A stretch of DNA of 64,000 nucleotides from Neurospora crassa OR74A. Taxonomy: Eukaryota; Ascomycota; Sordariomycetes; Sordariales; Sordariaceae. The notes under the pieces were generated by a model. The model searched no databases and was not told the origin of the DNA. It saw only the letters and a list, made by a program, of their open reading frames with translations. Location of the stretch: contig NC_026503.1 in assembly GCF_000182925.2 (NCBI RefSeq), forward strand, positions 3,534,001 through 3,598,000, in the 5' to 3' direction. The translations under genes were made by a program, and so were the position numbers. Shown here one piece after another: positions 54,707 to 64,000 of the stretch; within the stretch, counting starts at the first letter, position 1, and the number at the start of each line of letters is the position of its first letter.

Positions 54707-56910
54707 ATGACCCTCCTCCTCCTTCTCCCCATCATTATCTTCCTCCTCCACAACCTCATCTACAAACCCCTCACCTCCCCTCTCTCTTCTCTCCCGGGCC
54801 CTCTTTACACGAAATTCACCTCCCTCGTCCTCAAGTACCATGAACTCCGCGCCAACCGCACGCGGTGGATCCACGCCCTCCACGTCCGTTACGGGCCCGT
54901 GGTCCGTATCGCCCCGAACGAAGTGAGCTTTGCGTCAAGGGAAGGGGTGAAGGAAATTTACTGCTCCGGTGGAAGCGGGTTTGATAAGTCGGGCTGGTAT
55001 GATTTGTTCAAGATATACGGACGGAGGTGGGTATTGTACTTTCTCTTTCTTTGTTTCTGGTGACAAGTGGGGGAATCTGGGAGTTGGTAGCGAAGATAAG
55101 TGTGAAAGGTGGCAGGATGGGGTTGGGCGGGGATAGGGAAAAGGGGGATGTTGTTTAGAGGAGGAGAAAAGTGGAAAGAAGAGGAGGATGAGGAAGCGGA
55201 GAGGGAGTGTATTGCGGTTTCAACATATCGGATGGCTTGGTTCATATGCTTTGGTCTCGAGGTGCTGATTTGTGTGCTCTTTTCAGGACGATGTTTACGT
55301 TTTTGAAGAAAGACGACGTGAGTCTAGTCACTGAACGTAGCATGAAAATGTACTTCAAAGCTGATGAATTTCATTGTTCAAGCATGCGAAACGGAAACGA
55401 ATTCTCGCGGACCGCTATGCCAACAGCAATGTCATGCGTCAAGCACCTCTCAGTGGCATCATCGAACGGGCGGACAGGGTAGTCAAGAGGTGTGCGGAGT
55501 CCTTGGATGGAAGCCTCGATCTATATGTAAGCTTATTGCACAATATGACACGAAGGCCGTGGCAACTTATAACTGACCTGCTCCCTAGATTTGTAAGTTT
55601 TCTTCTGGGTTCTATGATGAACACCACCAAGTAAATGTTGAACTCAACAACTTACACTCCAGCACGCAGGCCTTCACTCATACGCCTATGACTGCGTAAC
55701 GCACCACTTGTTCCATCCCTATGGGACGGATTCGCTTCGGAACAAGCAAGATGAGGAGATTATGCGTGAAATAACGTTCGACGACAGTTTGCAGAGTGAG
55801 TGCCCCAAGTGACCCCCCCCCCCCCCCCCCTTTCTCCCCTCCCCCACGATTTACAAACCCACGCCAAATTCACTGGCCACATGGACGAAACGAATGGCTG
55901 ACTTACCTACTACTCGCCGAAAAAAAAAAGATCGCCAACTAAGTTACTACAGTCCCACCTTGCACAAGGCAATCTCCAAAATCCTCTACATCTGTGGCAT
56001 CAAGCCGCGCGAGACTCCTCTAGCCGATAAATTTATCCTCGACACCGCCGCCAAGACGGACGCAGCACCTTTCACCCTTCTTGACCGCCTTCACAGTGTG
56101 AGGTTGGGCAACAGCAATGGTGATGGGGAGCACGGCGGTAAAGACAGCAAAATCGCACAGATAGACCAGCTCGACATCGCTGCAGAACTCCTCGATCACA
56201 TGGTAGCCGGCATCGATACCACTGGCGACGCGCTCTGCTTCCTCATGTGGGAGCTCTCGCAGCCGCGATCTCGTCAAATTCAGACCAAGCTACGGGAAGA
56301 ACTGCTTTCTCACCCTTCGTCAGACATCAACTTTGACAAACTCCCCTACCTTGACGCCGTAGTCATGGAAGGCCTGAGATGTTTCCCCGCCATTCCCATG
56401 TCTCTCCCGCGAATCGTGCCCAGGGGCGGCAAGACCATCGACGGGTATTTCCTGCCGGAGGGGACGACGGCCAGTTGCCAGGCATATTCCATGCATAGGA
56501 TCGATATGGAGGCATGGGGCCCTGATCCGGACGCGTTCAGGCCGGAGAGGTGGTTTGAGGAGAAGGGCGATGCGGCGAGGAAGAAGTTGTTCTTTGCGTT
56601 TGCTAATGGGGCTAGAGGGTGTATAGGTAAACAGTAAGTTATCTTTTGTGTTTTTTCGTTTGCTCCCTTTGGTTTTTGTGTGGGTGTGTGTCATGGTCTG
56701 AGTTTGGACTTTTGAAGTGTGTCTGACATGGTGAGCAGTTTGGCACTGGCCGAGATGAAGATCTTGCTTCGAGAGGTGTATTCCAAGTTCACTACGGTGC
56801 CGGATAAGACGATGACGGAGGAGGACATGGAGATGGAGGACCAGCTTATATCGACAAGGCCGGCTGGGCTAAAGTGTCTGTTGAAGTTTGAACCGATCGG
56901 TGGGCAGTAG
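54707..56910 (+). CDS. Cytochrome P450 monooxygenase
   Basis: Seven exons fit the family best: 54707-55026, 55287-55317, 55383-55526, 55589-55592, 55670-55795, 55931-56633 and 56739-56910, giving 499 residues. An N-terminal anchor (LLLLLPIIIFLLHNLIY) is followed by the SLPGPLYTKF hinge. AGIDTTG (301-307) is the I-helix oxygen-activation motif. EGLR has Glu355 and Arg358 of the ExxR pair. FRPERW is the PERF-type motif, and FANGARGCIGK carries the haem ligand Cys439. So all key P450 residues are present. The fourth exon would be only 4 nt; without it, one 136-nt intron joins 55526 to 55663 and adds one residue, also in frame. The first intron is 260 nt. Substrate and clan are not readable. No biosynthetic partners are beside it. 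Confidence 0.88.
55813..55830 (+). repeat. Poly-C run in a P450 intron
   Basis: Eighteen consecutive C residues within the intron 55796-55930, whose acceptor is also preceded by a run of A. Confidence 0.8.
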
Positions 56911-59122
56911 GTGATGGTACAGGGGTCTTGCGGGATGTGTTTTAGACGGCTTGTATTACAATAGATGTAGCTGTAAGTATAGATGTTTGACAGTCTTGGT
57001 GTCTTGCCAAATGGCCACGAAAGGTCATCAAGAGATTTAGACAAGTTGTTTGTTTGCGAGCTATGAAAGTATACATGATACCTGCAGCCAAACAGATGCC
57101 CCTGGCTTGAGAATGAGAGACGCAGAGGTGAGAGATGCCGTCCCTGAAAGAAACCGTACACAATACCTAACGACTTAGGTGCATAGTAATTGCCTGTTTG
57201 GGGGGGCGCTTTGCCGGATACAGATCTACCTAGATATTGGTGCGGGCTGGTTCTACACTAGCTTGTCGCATGAGTCTAGTGTACATACCTAGAGGTAGTT
57301 GACTTGGTTAAGCGTTGATTGATATTGCCGCCTTCCCTTGACAAAACATATCGCGTGTGTTTCGGATTCTTCCCGAATGCCGCCCATTTTTCACATCCCC
57401 GTAACTCCGAAGTTTCCCAAGGAGAGAAATTGGCTTTCCCAGACAAGCTGTAATTGTTGTGAGACACCCAGGCACACGGCGGAGAGGGAGACCGTCACTT
57501 TCACTTGACCGACAACTACAAAGGCCTCCTCCGCCTGGCTCGGTTACTGAAAGTACAATGAACCAAAGTGGAACTGGTCTCTGGTGTGGATGGATGGACA
57601 TTGCACAGACACAGGGAACGCCCCCATCTGCGTGGATCTTCTAGTGTATACCGGCTGGTCATCAAAGAGTCCCGCCTTTTCATCCGGCCTTCTGTGTCCA
57701 GGTGCCTTCTGGCCACCGTCCGGCGAGTCAGCTTGTTGCAAGAGGCATTCCTTGGGCCGGAACTCGAGCATCGAAAGCAGAGGCGTGGAAACGCCGAGTG
57801 GATGAGGGGCAAAATGGCATCAAAATCTTTCAAGTTCCCTAACTTGCCATTCGGAACATACGCCATTGCGCGTCCGTCCTGTTGCTGTGCTGCCCGTTGC
57901 AGTGGGCGGGGAGATGGTAAGCAGGTAGGAATGGAACGCGACGGGACCTTCTTCCATTGTCGGTGTCGAAACGAAGTGTGTGAAAGAACGAACTGCACGC
58001 AGTACCTGCACGGCAACTGGTGTTGCCTGGCTTGGAGAACGGACACATGTCTCGGGTACTTTGCCCATAGCCCGCTGGTGGTGGTGATTACCTGCCAAAC
58101 AAGAAGTACCCTAGACTTGCTCTGCCATGAGCCACAGGTACTACACTAGGTAGTGTACAGTACATGGGGGGGCTAGCCAGGGCACCACGAAAATCCTTTG
58201 GCCGACAAATCCTCTTGCTTGCTCGTCCAGTGACTGCCCGCCTTGTTGCCCGTGCCCGGTTTGGCTCCATTCTGCAGCACCGATCCACATCCACTTGCTT
58301 TCTCGTCCTTTTTTAAAAACTCTTGCTTGCTGCCTCTTTTTTGCCAAACTAACCTCAACTTCATTCTACCCATCAACCGCCATCAGCAGCGACATCGTCC
58401 TTGAATCTATCCAAGACCACAAAGGCGACCGGGCTCTCTGTCCATCTGTCCATCAACTCCACCTCCCCCGGATTTCGGGTGCCGCACCACGGAAGTGAAG
58501 TGAATCCACTATCCCAGCAGAAACCCACACAAAGTCACTCGACTCCATCCGCTCCGCTCCGTCAAGAAAAGGAAGCCCGCTCGTCACAGAGGGAGAAAAA
58601 AAATTTCGCTTGCCTCAAAAGCCATCCTCTCCCGCCCAGCTTTCTGTTCCAGCACCGCCCAGGTTCAGAACAACAACCACCACCAGACCCAACATAAGCA
58701 TTTTGCGCGACACAGCGTTGTTTATGTATCAGCACGACCAGCACGCCGTCTTCCGACACTCTCCCCCCGTCAAGCTGCATTTTCGCATATCGCGGAAACC
58801 CTGTAGCTTCCAACAAAGTACCGACGGTTGAATCGCCATTCCCACGGTCGTCTGCCAGCGTTAATGCCTACCTTCGACTTCGTTAACCACACGGTCTACC
58901 CTATGTCAACTCAAAGTACTCGTCAATAACTGACCCCTTTGGCTCGTCTCGCCTCTCGATCTTCCTCACACGCTCTCCGTGCAACAAGAAGCCTCGCTTT
59001 CCACGACATCGTCGACCAGTCTACTAGTCTGCCCTCGTTAGGTATCGTCTACCAGACTCCCAACAAACTCCAACAAAACAATACTACAAACATCATCCTG
59101 TTTCGCCGTCAATACCGCCAAA
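56911..59122. promoter_or_regulatory. Intergenic between P450 and eIF5 genes
   Basis: 2.2 kb. Overlapping frames near 57.5-58.15 kb on both strands have no recognisable character. The last 800 bases before the eIF5 ATG are C-rich and read like a long leader. Confidence 0.45.
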
Positions 59123-60400
59123 ATGGGTGCTCTTATCAACGTTCGTCGGGACAACCCCGACCCCTTCTACCGCTACAAGATGGAGCGTATCCAGACCAAG
59201 ATTGAAGGCAAGGGTAACGGTATCAAGACCGTCGTTGTCAACCTCAGCAGCGTTGCCCAGTCCCTGGCTCGTCCCGGTGGCTATTTGATCAAGTACTTTG
59301 GTTTCGAGCTTGGTGCTCAAACCAACATTGATCCTCCTGATGACCGCTGGATCATCAACGGCTCCCACGAGGCCGCCAAGCTCCAGGATCTTCTCGATGG
59401 CTTCATTGCCAAGTTTGTCCTCTGCAAGAAGTGCAAGAACCCCGAGACGGTTGTCCAGATCAAGGACGAGAAGATCACTCTCGACTGCAAGGCCTGTGGC
59501 CAGCGCAGCAAGGTTGAGCCCCAGCTCAAGCTGACCTCCTTCATCCTCAAGAACGTCCCCAAGAAGAGCAAGAAGGACAAGGCCGAGCGCAAGGCGGCCC
59601 GCAAGGCTCGCCAGAACGGCGGCGATAAGGAAGGTTCCGGTGACGAGAACGGTTCCGACCAGGCCTCTCCTGCCATCGAGGATAAGAACATTGAATATGC
59701 TAGCGACGATGATGAGCTCACTCGCAAGATCAAGTCTGAGGCTCAGAGCTTGCAGTTGGGCAAGAGAGAGGCTCCCAAGGAGGAGGAGTGGGCTGTCGAC
59801 ATGAGCGAGGAGGCCGTCCGTGCCCGTCAGCAGAACCTTCCTGGCGAATTCAAGCAGAAGCTCGTCCTGAATGGTGAAGAAGACGAGGAGGAGGAGGGTG
59901 GAAACACCGTCTACGACCAGCTCGGCACTTGGATCGAGGATGAAGCCAAGGCCAAGGGTGGCATTAACAATGTCGACGATGTCGAGATCTACCTCAAGGC
60001 CAAGGAGCTCGGCATTGATGCCAAGCACCGCACCGTCCAGGTTCTTGTTCAGTGTCTTTTTGACGAGAACATTGTTGCTCAGATCCCCAAGCGTGCTCCT
60101 ATGCTCAAGAGACTCGTTACCTCCGAGCGTCACGAGAAGGCCCTCCTTGGCGGTACCGAGCGTCTCCTTGCCGACCTCGGCAAGGAGTCTTATGACAAGA
60201 TTGTCAAGATTCTCCAGCTCTACTACCACCACGACCTCTGCTCCGAGGAGGTCATCACCAAGTGGGGTAGCAAGGCTTCCAAGAAGTACGTCGATGGCTC
60301 TACTTCCAAGAAGATCCGCAAGGCTGCTGAGCCCTTCCTCACCTGGCTCGCCGAGGCCGAGTCTGAGGAGGAGGAATCTGAGGAGGAGGACGATGAGTAA
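59123..60400 (+). CDS. tif5: Translation initiation factor eIF5
   Basis: A single exon encodes 425 residues. The N-terminal GTPase-activating domain starts MGALINVRRDNPDPFYRYKM and places Arg17 where yeast eIF5 has its catalytic Arg15. It continues GNGIKTVVVNLSSVAQSLAR and YFGFELGAQTNID. A zinc ribbon uses Cys101, Cys104, Cys122 and Cys125. A charged linker leads to the W2-type HEAT domain (about 240-405), with acidic/aromatic boxes ending FLTWLAEAESEEEE. eIF5 stimulates GTP hydrolysis by eIF2 in the 48S complex at the start codon and binds eIF2-beta and eIF3. Length is close to yeast eIF5 (405). No intron is present, and codon use is strongly biased, as in highly expressed genes. A long open frame on the other strand is a shadow of this bias. 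Confidence 0.97.
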   Translation: MGALINVRRDNPDPFYRYKMERIQTKIEGKGNGIKTVVVNLSSVAQSLARPGGYLIKYFGFELGAQTNIDPPDDRWIINGSHEAAKLQDLLDGFIAKFVLCKKCKNPETVVQIKDEKITLDCKACGQRSKVEPQLKLTSFILKNVPKKSKKDKAERKAARKARQNGGDKEGSGDENGSDQASPAIEDKNIEYASDDDELTRKIKSEAQSLQLGKREAPKEEEWAVDMSEEAVRARQQNLPGEFKQKLVLNGEEDEEEEGGNTVYDQLGTWIEDEAKAKGGINNVDDVEIYLKAKELGIDAKHRTVQVLVQCLFDENIVAQIPKRAPMLKRLVTSERHEKALLGGTERLLADLGKESYDKIVKILQLYYHHDLCSEEVITKWGSKASKKYVDGSTSKKIRKAAEPFLTWLAEAESEEEESEEEDDE

Positions 60401-61561
60401 ATCATGTCCCTCGCCACTGAGGATACTACTTCCGTTGCCGCTTGATGCCTAGTCTAGCTTGCTCTTTTGTGTTGTTTTGAGGATGCAAAACCCAGAAGCA
60501 GATGGATAAATGCGTGAAAGGGTTGCGATCAGTTTTCTCCACTCACTCTCAGGTCTTGGTTCATGTTTGTCCCATGGTTCGCACTCAAGGGATGTCTTTT
60601 CCTGTGTCTGTGTATCGTTATCGGGGCTTTCATGGACGTCATCTAGTTAGTCGTTGAATTGACACGTCACTTATATCTCTACATATTCCAGTATACTGCT
60701 CAAGCGATGCCAGAAACATAATGAATGCCTGAATCTCTCTATCCTCCGAGCCGTTGTAGTCCTTTCCCGAAGCGGCTACGAGATATCATCAAGATCAAAG
60801 TGCCCGAGACAGTCGGTTCCGGGTGTAGGCGCCTTCATGTCGTTGTCGACGAAACAGTGCCCCATCGAGGTCTACCTACTTCAGCACATCGGGTTCCACT
60901 TGCTTGTTAGCTACTCTCTTATGGTCCCAATAATCTCCTCAGCATTATGTGTTATCGACTTGATGTTCGTGAGTGTCATGGACGAGTGCTCACTTTACTG
61001 TTAAGATGGCACCACTACGGTAGTACATCACGTTTAACCATGATGATGTCAAGTTTAAGCATCCATTTGGCCGTCGGTTTTCATTACAGGGTTCGTGATA
61101 CCAAGGAAATCAGCACCAGCATCAAAGACCAGCGTCACAGGAAGATGTTGCACAGGATGAGATTTGATCATCACCTGTCCTTTTTCATGATCATCAGCAT
61201 AATTTTCACACAAGCAACCTCAGGCACACGTTCGTCAAGTTGGCTCCTTTTTCTTGAAAACCCTGCTAAAGTCCCTACGGTTATGTCCCATAACCTCTTT
61301 GTAAACCGAAACCCCTAAATCATTACGAGAGAGACATTCGTTACGTTCCATATCTTGGAACCACTGACCGATCATGGTACCAGTCCCCGAAACCCCTGAG
61401 AAGAAAGCTATAAACTGTCCTCATCTCCATGAACATCATCACTGTTCCTATCGAACCGACAAATGAACCAGCCGAACTCCCTGGATATCATCTTGAACCA
61501 ATACTCCTGAATGTTGACTGTAACCTAAATTTCCCAAACCGATCCTACTTATCACCATCAA
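60401..61561. other. Convergent intergenic region between eIF5 and coiled-coil gene
   Basis: 1.16 kb with the two 3' UTRs. Short frames are present but none is supported. Confidence 0.5.
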
Positions 61562-64000
61562 TTAACGGGCCCTTCCCTTTCCCTTATCCTTCCTTGGAGG
61601 TGCCTGGATACCTCCCAAACTCTGAGCAGCCGTCGGGTCTGCCCAAGGTGAATACTGCCCACCATGTCTCGATGGTCCAGCCTCCACGTCGACCTCAGAA
61701 GGAAACTTGCGCGCATCAGAAGCGTACAAATGGCTACAGGAAGCCACCGGCGCGTAGAGCGCAGGGCCTGGTTGCGGGGCGGTGGTGGCGTGGCTGGGGT
61801 AGTAAGGGGGCACGGGGTAGTTGTAGCTCGGCTTCTTGAGTCGAGCATCCGCGAAAAGGTAGGAGCCAGGAGGGGCTACATCCTTCGGAGCACTATAAGG
61901 CGGGATGTACCTGTCGGGCTTGTACGTCTCCTTCGCCTTGCCAGCGGGTAGGACAGGACTTTGAATGCTCGGGGTCGAGACGTTGGTGGGCCAGCTGGGA
62001 TTCGCCGGCAACGGCTCTTCGCGCCAGCTGCCGGGGATGCCAGTCAGCTTGGGCGTCTGAATGTCCTTGCTGGAGCTGGTATTCTCCTTGGGAGCCGGCC
62101 GAAGTGTCACTGGAGTGGACACCTTGGATCCGCGAGGAGGTGTGGGAGGCAAGTTCGGGGGAGGGGAAGGGTGCCGGTGAGGTGTAGGAGGGACATAGCG
62201 TGGAGTTGATTCTATTGATGCCTTCTGCCAATTGCTATGGGTGGCGAACTTCGAAGACTTGCCCCTCGGAGTGTGCTCTTCATCGGCAGATACATACTCC
62301 TCTGCTTCGAAGTAGCGAGTATGCGTGCTTGTTCGACTGTTGGGCCGATCACCATCGGGGTTGACGGTTGACTCGTGGCGAGGAGCCTCGGTATGGCTCT
62401 TCGAAAGGTGATGAGGGTAGCTGGCACTGGGTTGCCGACGACGAAGATTCTGCACAGAGACTGCCGGCTTCGAAGAATTGTTGCGAGTGTCTTCAGAACT
62501 CTCGGGAGCGTCCTTAGAATCGCTCTTCGGGGTATTCTTAGTTGGATCCTCCCAAATTGATCTGGTACCTGTCTGCCACGTCGCTACACTGTCTGCGCCG
62601 GAAACTCGCTTCTTTCTCTCCAAGTCGGCGGCTAGCTTTACGCATTTTGCCTTGTATTCGTCCAGTTCCCGTCGAAGCTTCTCCTCCTCCGTCTCTCGAG
62701 GAGCGCAGACATCGATTTTCCTGGGGCTAGGAGTGGGTAAGGGTGGCAATGGCCACTTCTCCTTTGGCGACTCGACTTGCGCAATGGGACCAGGCAACGA
62801 AAAGTGTTTCTCGTCCATGGTCTTTGACTCCAGGACAGGTGCAACCCAAGTTGGTATCACTGGCGTGGACCACTTTTTCTCGGTGATTGAAGGCTTCTGA
62901 CTCGGTTCATGGATAGCTGCATAACCATTCAAGCCCCGATCCTTCTCTTCCCAAGGTGCGACAGCTGGGGAATATGATGCAATTGAGGATCCAGCACGCA
63001 GACCGGATAAACCGACCGCGGCCTGACGAACGTGGGTAGGAGCACTGAAGGCTGGAGGATGGGTAATGTCTGGGTGATATTGCGAGTCAGGTTGCGCGGG
63101 AAGTTGGTGCCTTGACTGGTAGTCCTGTCGGTGAGGATCTTTTTGGAGATGAGAAGAGTGCTGGGGGTTCTGTGGACGGGAATGATCGTGAGAAGCTTGG
63201 TGGTACTTCTGTGGGTTGTACTTATCTGTGCGAGGGGCATTGTGCTCTTCAGGTCGATGGTAGTCTCGCGAGGCAGGGCGGTGGTCATATGTCTTGTCGC
63301 GTGAAGGATCGAACGACACCTCTTTAGACTTCTGTGCCGAAGATGCTCGTCGTTCAGCCTCTTTTCTAGCATCAGAAGCCTCCTTCTCCTTCTGAGCAGC
63401 GCTCCTCGCAGCCTCCTCTACGGCCCTTTGGCGTTCGCGCTCCTGAGCTTTCCAGACCTCATAGCTCTTGTTGCGTCTTTCCTCGTCCTCCAGCCACAGA
63501 CGCCTTTCTGCATCCGCCAGCTTTTGGCGAGCCTCCTCTACGGCTTCTTCTCGTTTACGTTTCTCAGCCATATAAGCCTCCATAAGCTTGCGGTTCGTCT
63601 CATCTTTCAGCTTTTGACTGGCGAGCAGGTCCGCATGCTTCTTCTTCTCCGCAAGGTGAGCTTTCAGGAACTGGACGTCCTGCTCGATCTTCTGCATGCG
63701 TCCATGCTTTCCTTTCTCCTCGGCGGCTGCTAGCTCTGCCTTGCGCTTCTTTTCCTCAGCTGCTTTCTCGGCAGAACGCTTCTTCTCGGCGACTTCTAGC
63801 TCTGCCTTGTACTTCTGCGCGGCGGCTTCCGCGTCCGCTTTGCGCTTCTTCTCGGCAGATAGTTGAGCTTGTAAAGCCTTCTTTTCCTCCTCTTTTTGAT
63901 TGAGGAGTTCCTGTCGGCGCTTTTGCTCAGTAGCTGCGTTCTCAGCAGCGCGCTTCCTTTCCTCTTCAGCTGCCTCCTCCGCAGCAGCGCGCTTCTTTTC
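61562..64000 (-). CDS. C-terminal part of a large coiled-coil, proline-rich protein (5' end outside window)
   Basis: The frame is open from the right edge to a stop at 61562 and gives at least 812 residues. The visible N-terminal 200 or so are an Ala/Glu/Lys/Arg helix with repeated blocks such as AEKKRKADAEAAAQKYKAEL and ELEVAEKKRSAEKAAEEKKR, so probably a long coiled coil. The remainder is disordered and rich in Pro, Ser and His, with a run of short Pro motifs (PPTPHRHPSPPPNLPPTPPR) and HYQPxx-like His/Gln/Tyr stretches. A short helix, EEKLRRELDEYKAKCVKLAA, lies in the middle. The C-terminus ends KDKGKGRAR. I do not recognise the family. Resemblance to eisosome or septal-pore scaffold proteins is only general. 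An internal ATG at 63697 is unlikely to be the start, because the same helix runs through it. Confidence 0.8.
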   Translation of the reverse strand, partial: EKKRAAAEEAAEEERKRAAENAATEQKRRQELLNQKEEEKKALQAQLSAEKKRKADAEAAAQKYKAELEVAEKKRSAEKAAEEKKRKAELAAAEEKGKHGRMQKIEQDVQFLKAHLAEKKKHADLLASQKLKDETNRKLMEAYMAEKRKREEAVEEARQKLADAERRLWLEDEERRNKSYEVWKAQERERQRAVEEAARSAAQKEKEASDARKEAERRASSAQKSKEVSFDPSRDKTYDHRPASRDYHRPEEHNAPRTDKYNPQKYHQASHDHSRPQNPQHSSHLQKDPHRQDYQSRHQLPAQPDSQYHPDITHPPAFSAPTHVRQAAVGLSGLRAGSSIASYSPAVAPWEEKDRGLNGYAAIHEPSQKPSITEKKWSTPVIPTWVAPVLESKTMDEKHFSLPGPIAQVESPKEKWPLPPLPTPSPRKIDVCAPRETEEEKLRRELDEYKAKCVKLAADLERKKRVSGADSVATWQTGTRSIWEDPTKNTPKSDSKDAPESSEDTRNNSSKPAVSVQNLRRRQPSASYPHHLSKSHTEAPRHESTVNPDGDRPNSRTSTHTRYFEAEEYVSADEEHTPRGKSSKFATHSNWQKASIESTPRYVPPTPHRHPSPPPNLPPTPPRGSKVSTPVTLRPAPKENTSSSKDIQTPKLTGIPGSWREEPLPANPSWPTNVSTPSIQSPVLPAGKAKETYKPDRYIPPYSAPKDVAPPGSYLFADARLKKPSYNYPVPPYYPSHATTAPQPGPALYAPVASCSHLYASDARKFPSEVDVEAGPSRHGGQYSPWADPTAAQSLGGIQAPPRKDKGKGRAR

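Noticed and set aside
59093-60232. 379-codon open frame antisense to eIF5
   Set aside because: Same cause as above; the plus strand encodes a complete, well-conserved eIF5.

Overview
The window is nuclear DNA of a filamentous ascomycete. The genes have short GT...AG introns with CTAAC/CTAAT-type branch points, C-ending codons and pyrimidine-rich leaders. One 4.3 kb segment carries the TpA-rich, CpA-poor mutation pattern of repeat-induced point mutation (RIP). The large secreted catalase has exactly the 719-residue length and layout I know from Neurospora crassa CAT-3. Neurospora, or a very close relative in the Sordariaceae, is the best fit. I saw no rRNA, tRNA or CRISPR array.

Layout. 1-15.3 kb is gene-dense: the tail of an unknown Ser-rich protein, a tail-anchored Pex26-like peroxin, the SF3b subunit Rds3/PHF5A head-to-head with a pinin/SDK/MemA protein, an epoxide-hydrolase-like enzyme, CRIPT, and a Drs2-type P4-ATPase. 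15.3-27.7 kb has no gene I can support. It holds a RIP-mutated DNA transposon (21.8-26.1 kb) with intact 70-bp inverted ends and a decayed IS630/Tc1-mariner-type transposase. 27.7-43.9 kb holds cat-3, an equilibrative nucleoside transporter, the ERMES subunit Mdm34 with a 36-residue polyglutamine, inositol-pentakisphosphate 2-kinase, the YEATS protein Yaf9, a Coq11-like protein and the splicing factor Syf2. 44.16-44.87 kb is a short TA-inserting element with a second copy of itself inserted inside it. 45.4-64 kb holds an unrecognised 687-residue protein with internal repeats, a Kelch membrane protein, a DUF1749 hydrolase-fold protein, a 65-residue Cys-rich protein with a strong TATA box, a cytochrome P450 whose gene seems to contain a 4-nt microexon, eIF5, and the C-terminal part of a large coiled-coil protein cut by the window edge.

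Most genes are housekeeping. Four act in or near pre-mRNA splicing (rds3, pinin, CRIPT, syf2). Others serve organelle contact and biogenesis (pex26, mdm34, coq11), membrane asymmetry (P4-ATPase), chromatin (yaf9) and translation (eIF5). The less ordinary material is the two-gene RIP-mutated transposon with Z-DNA-type palindromes in its ends, the self-nested short element, the repeat protein at 45.4 kb and the microexon.
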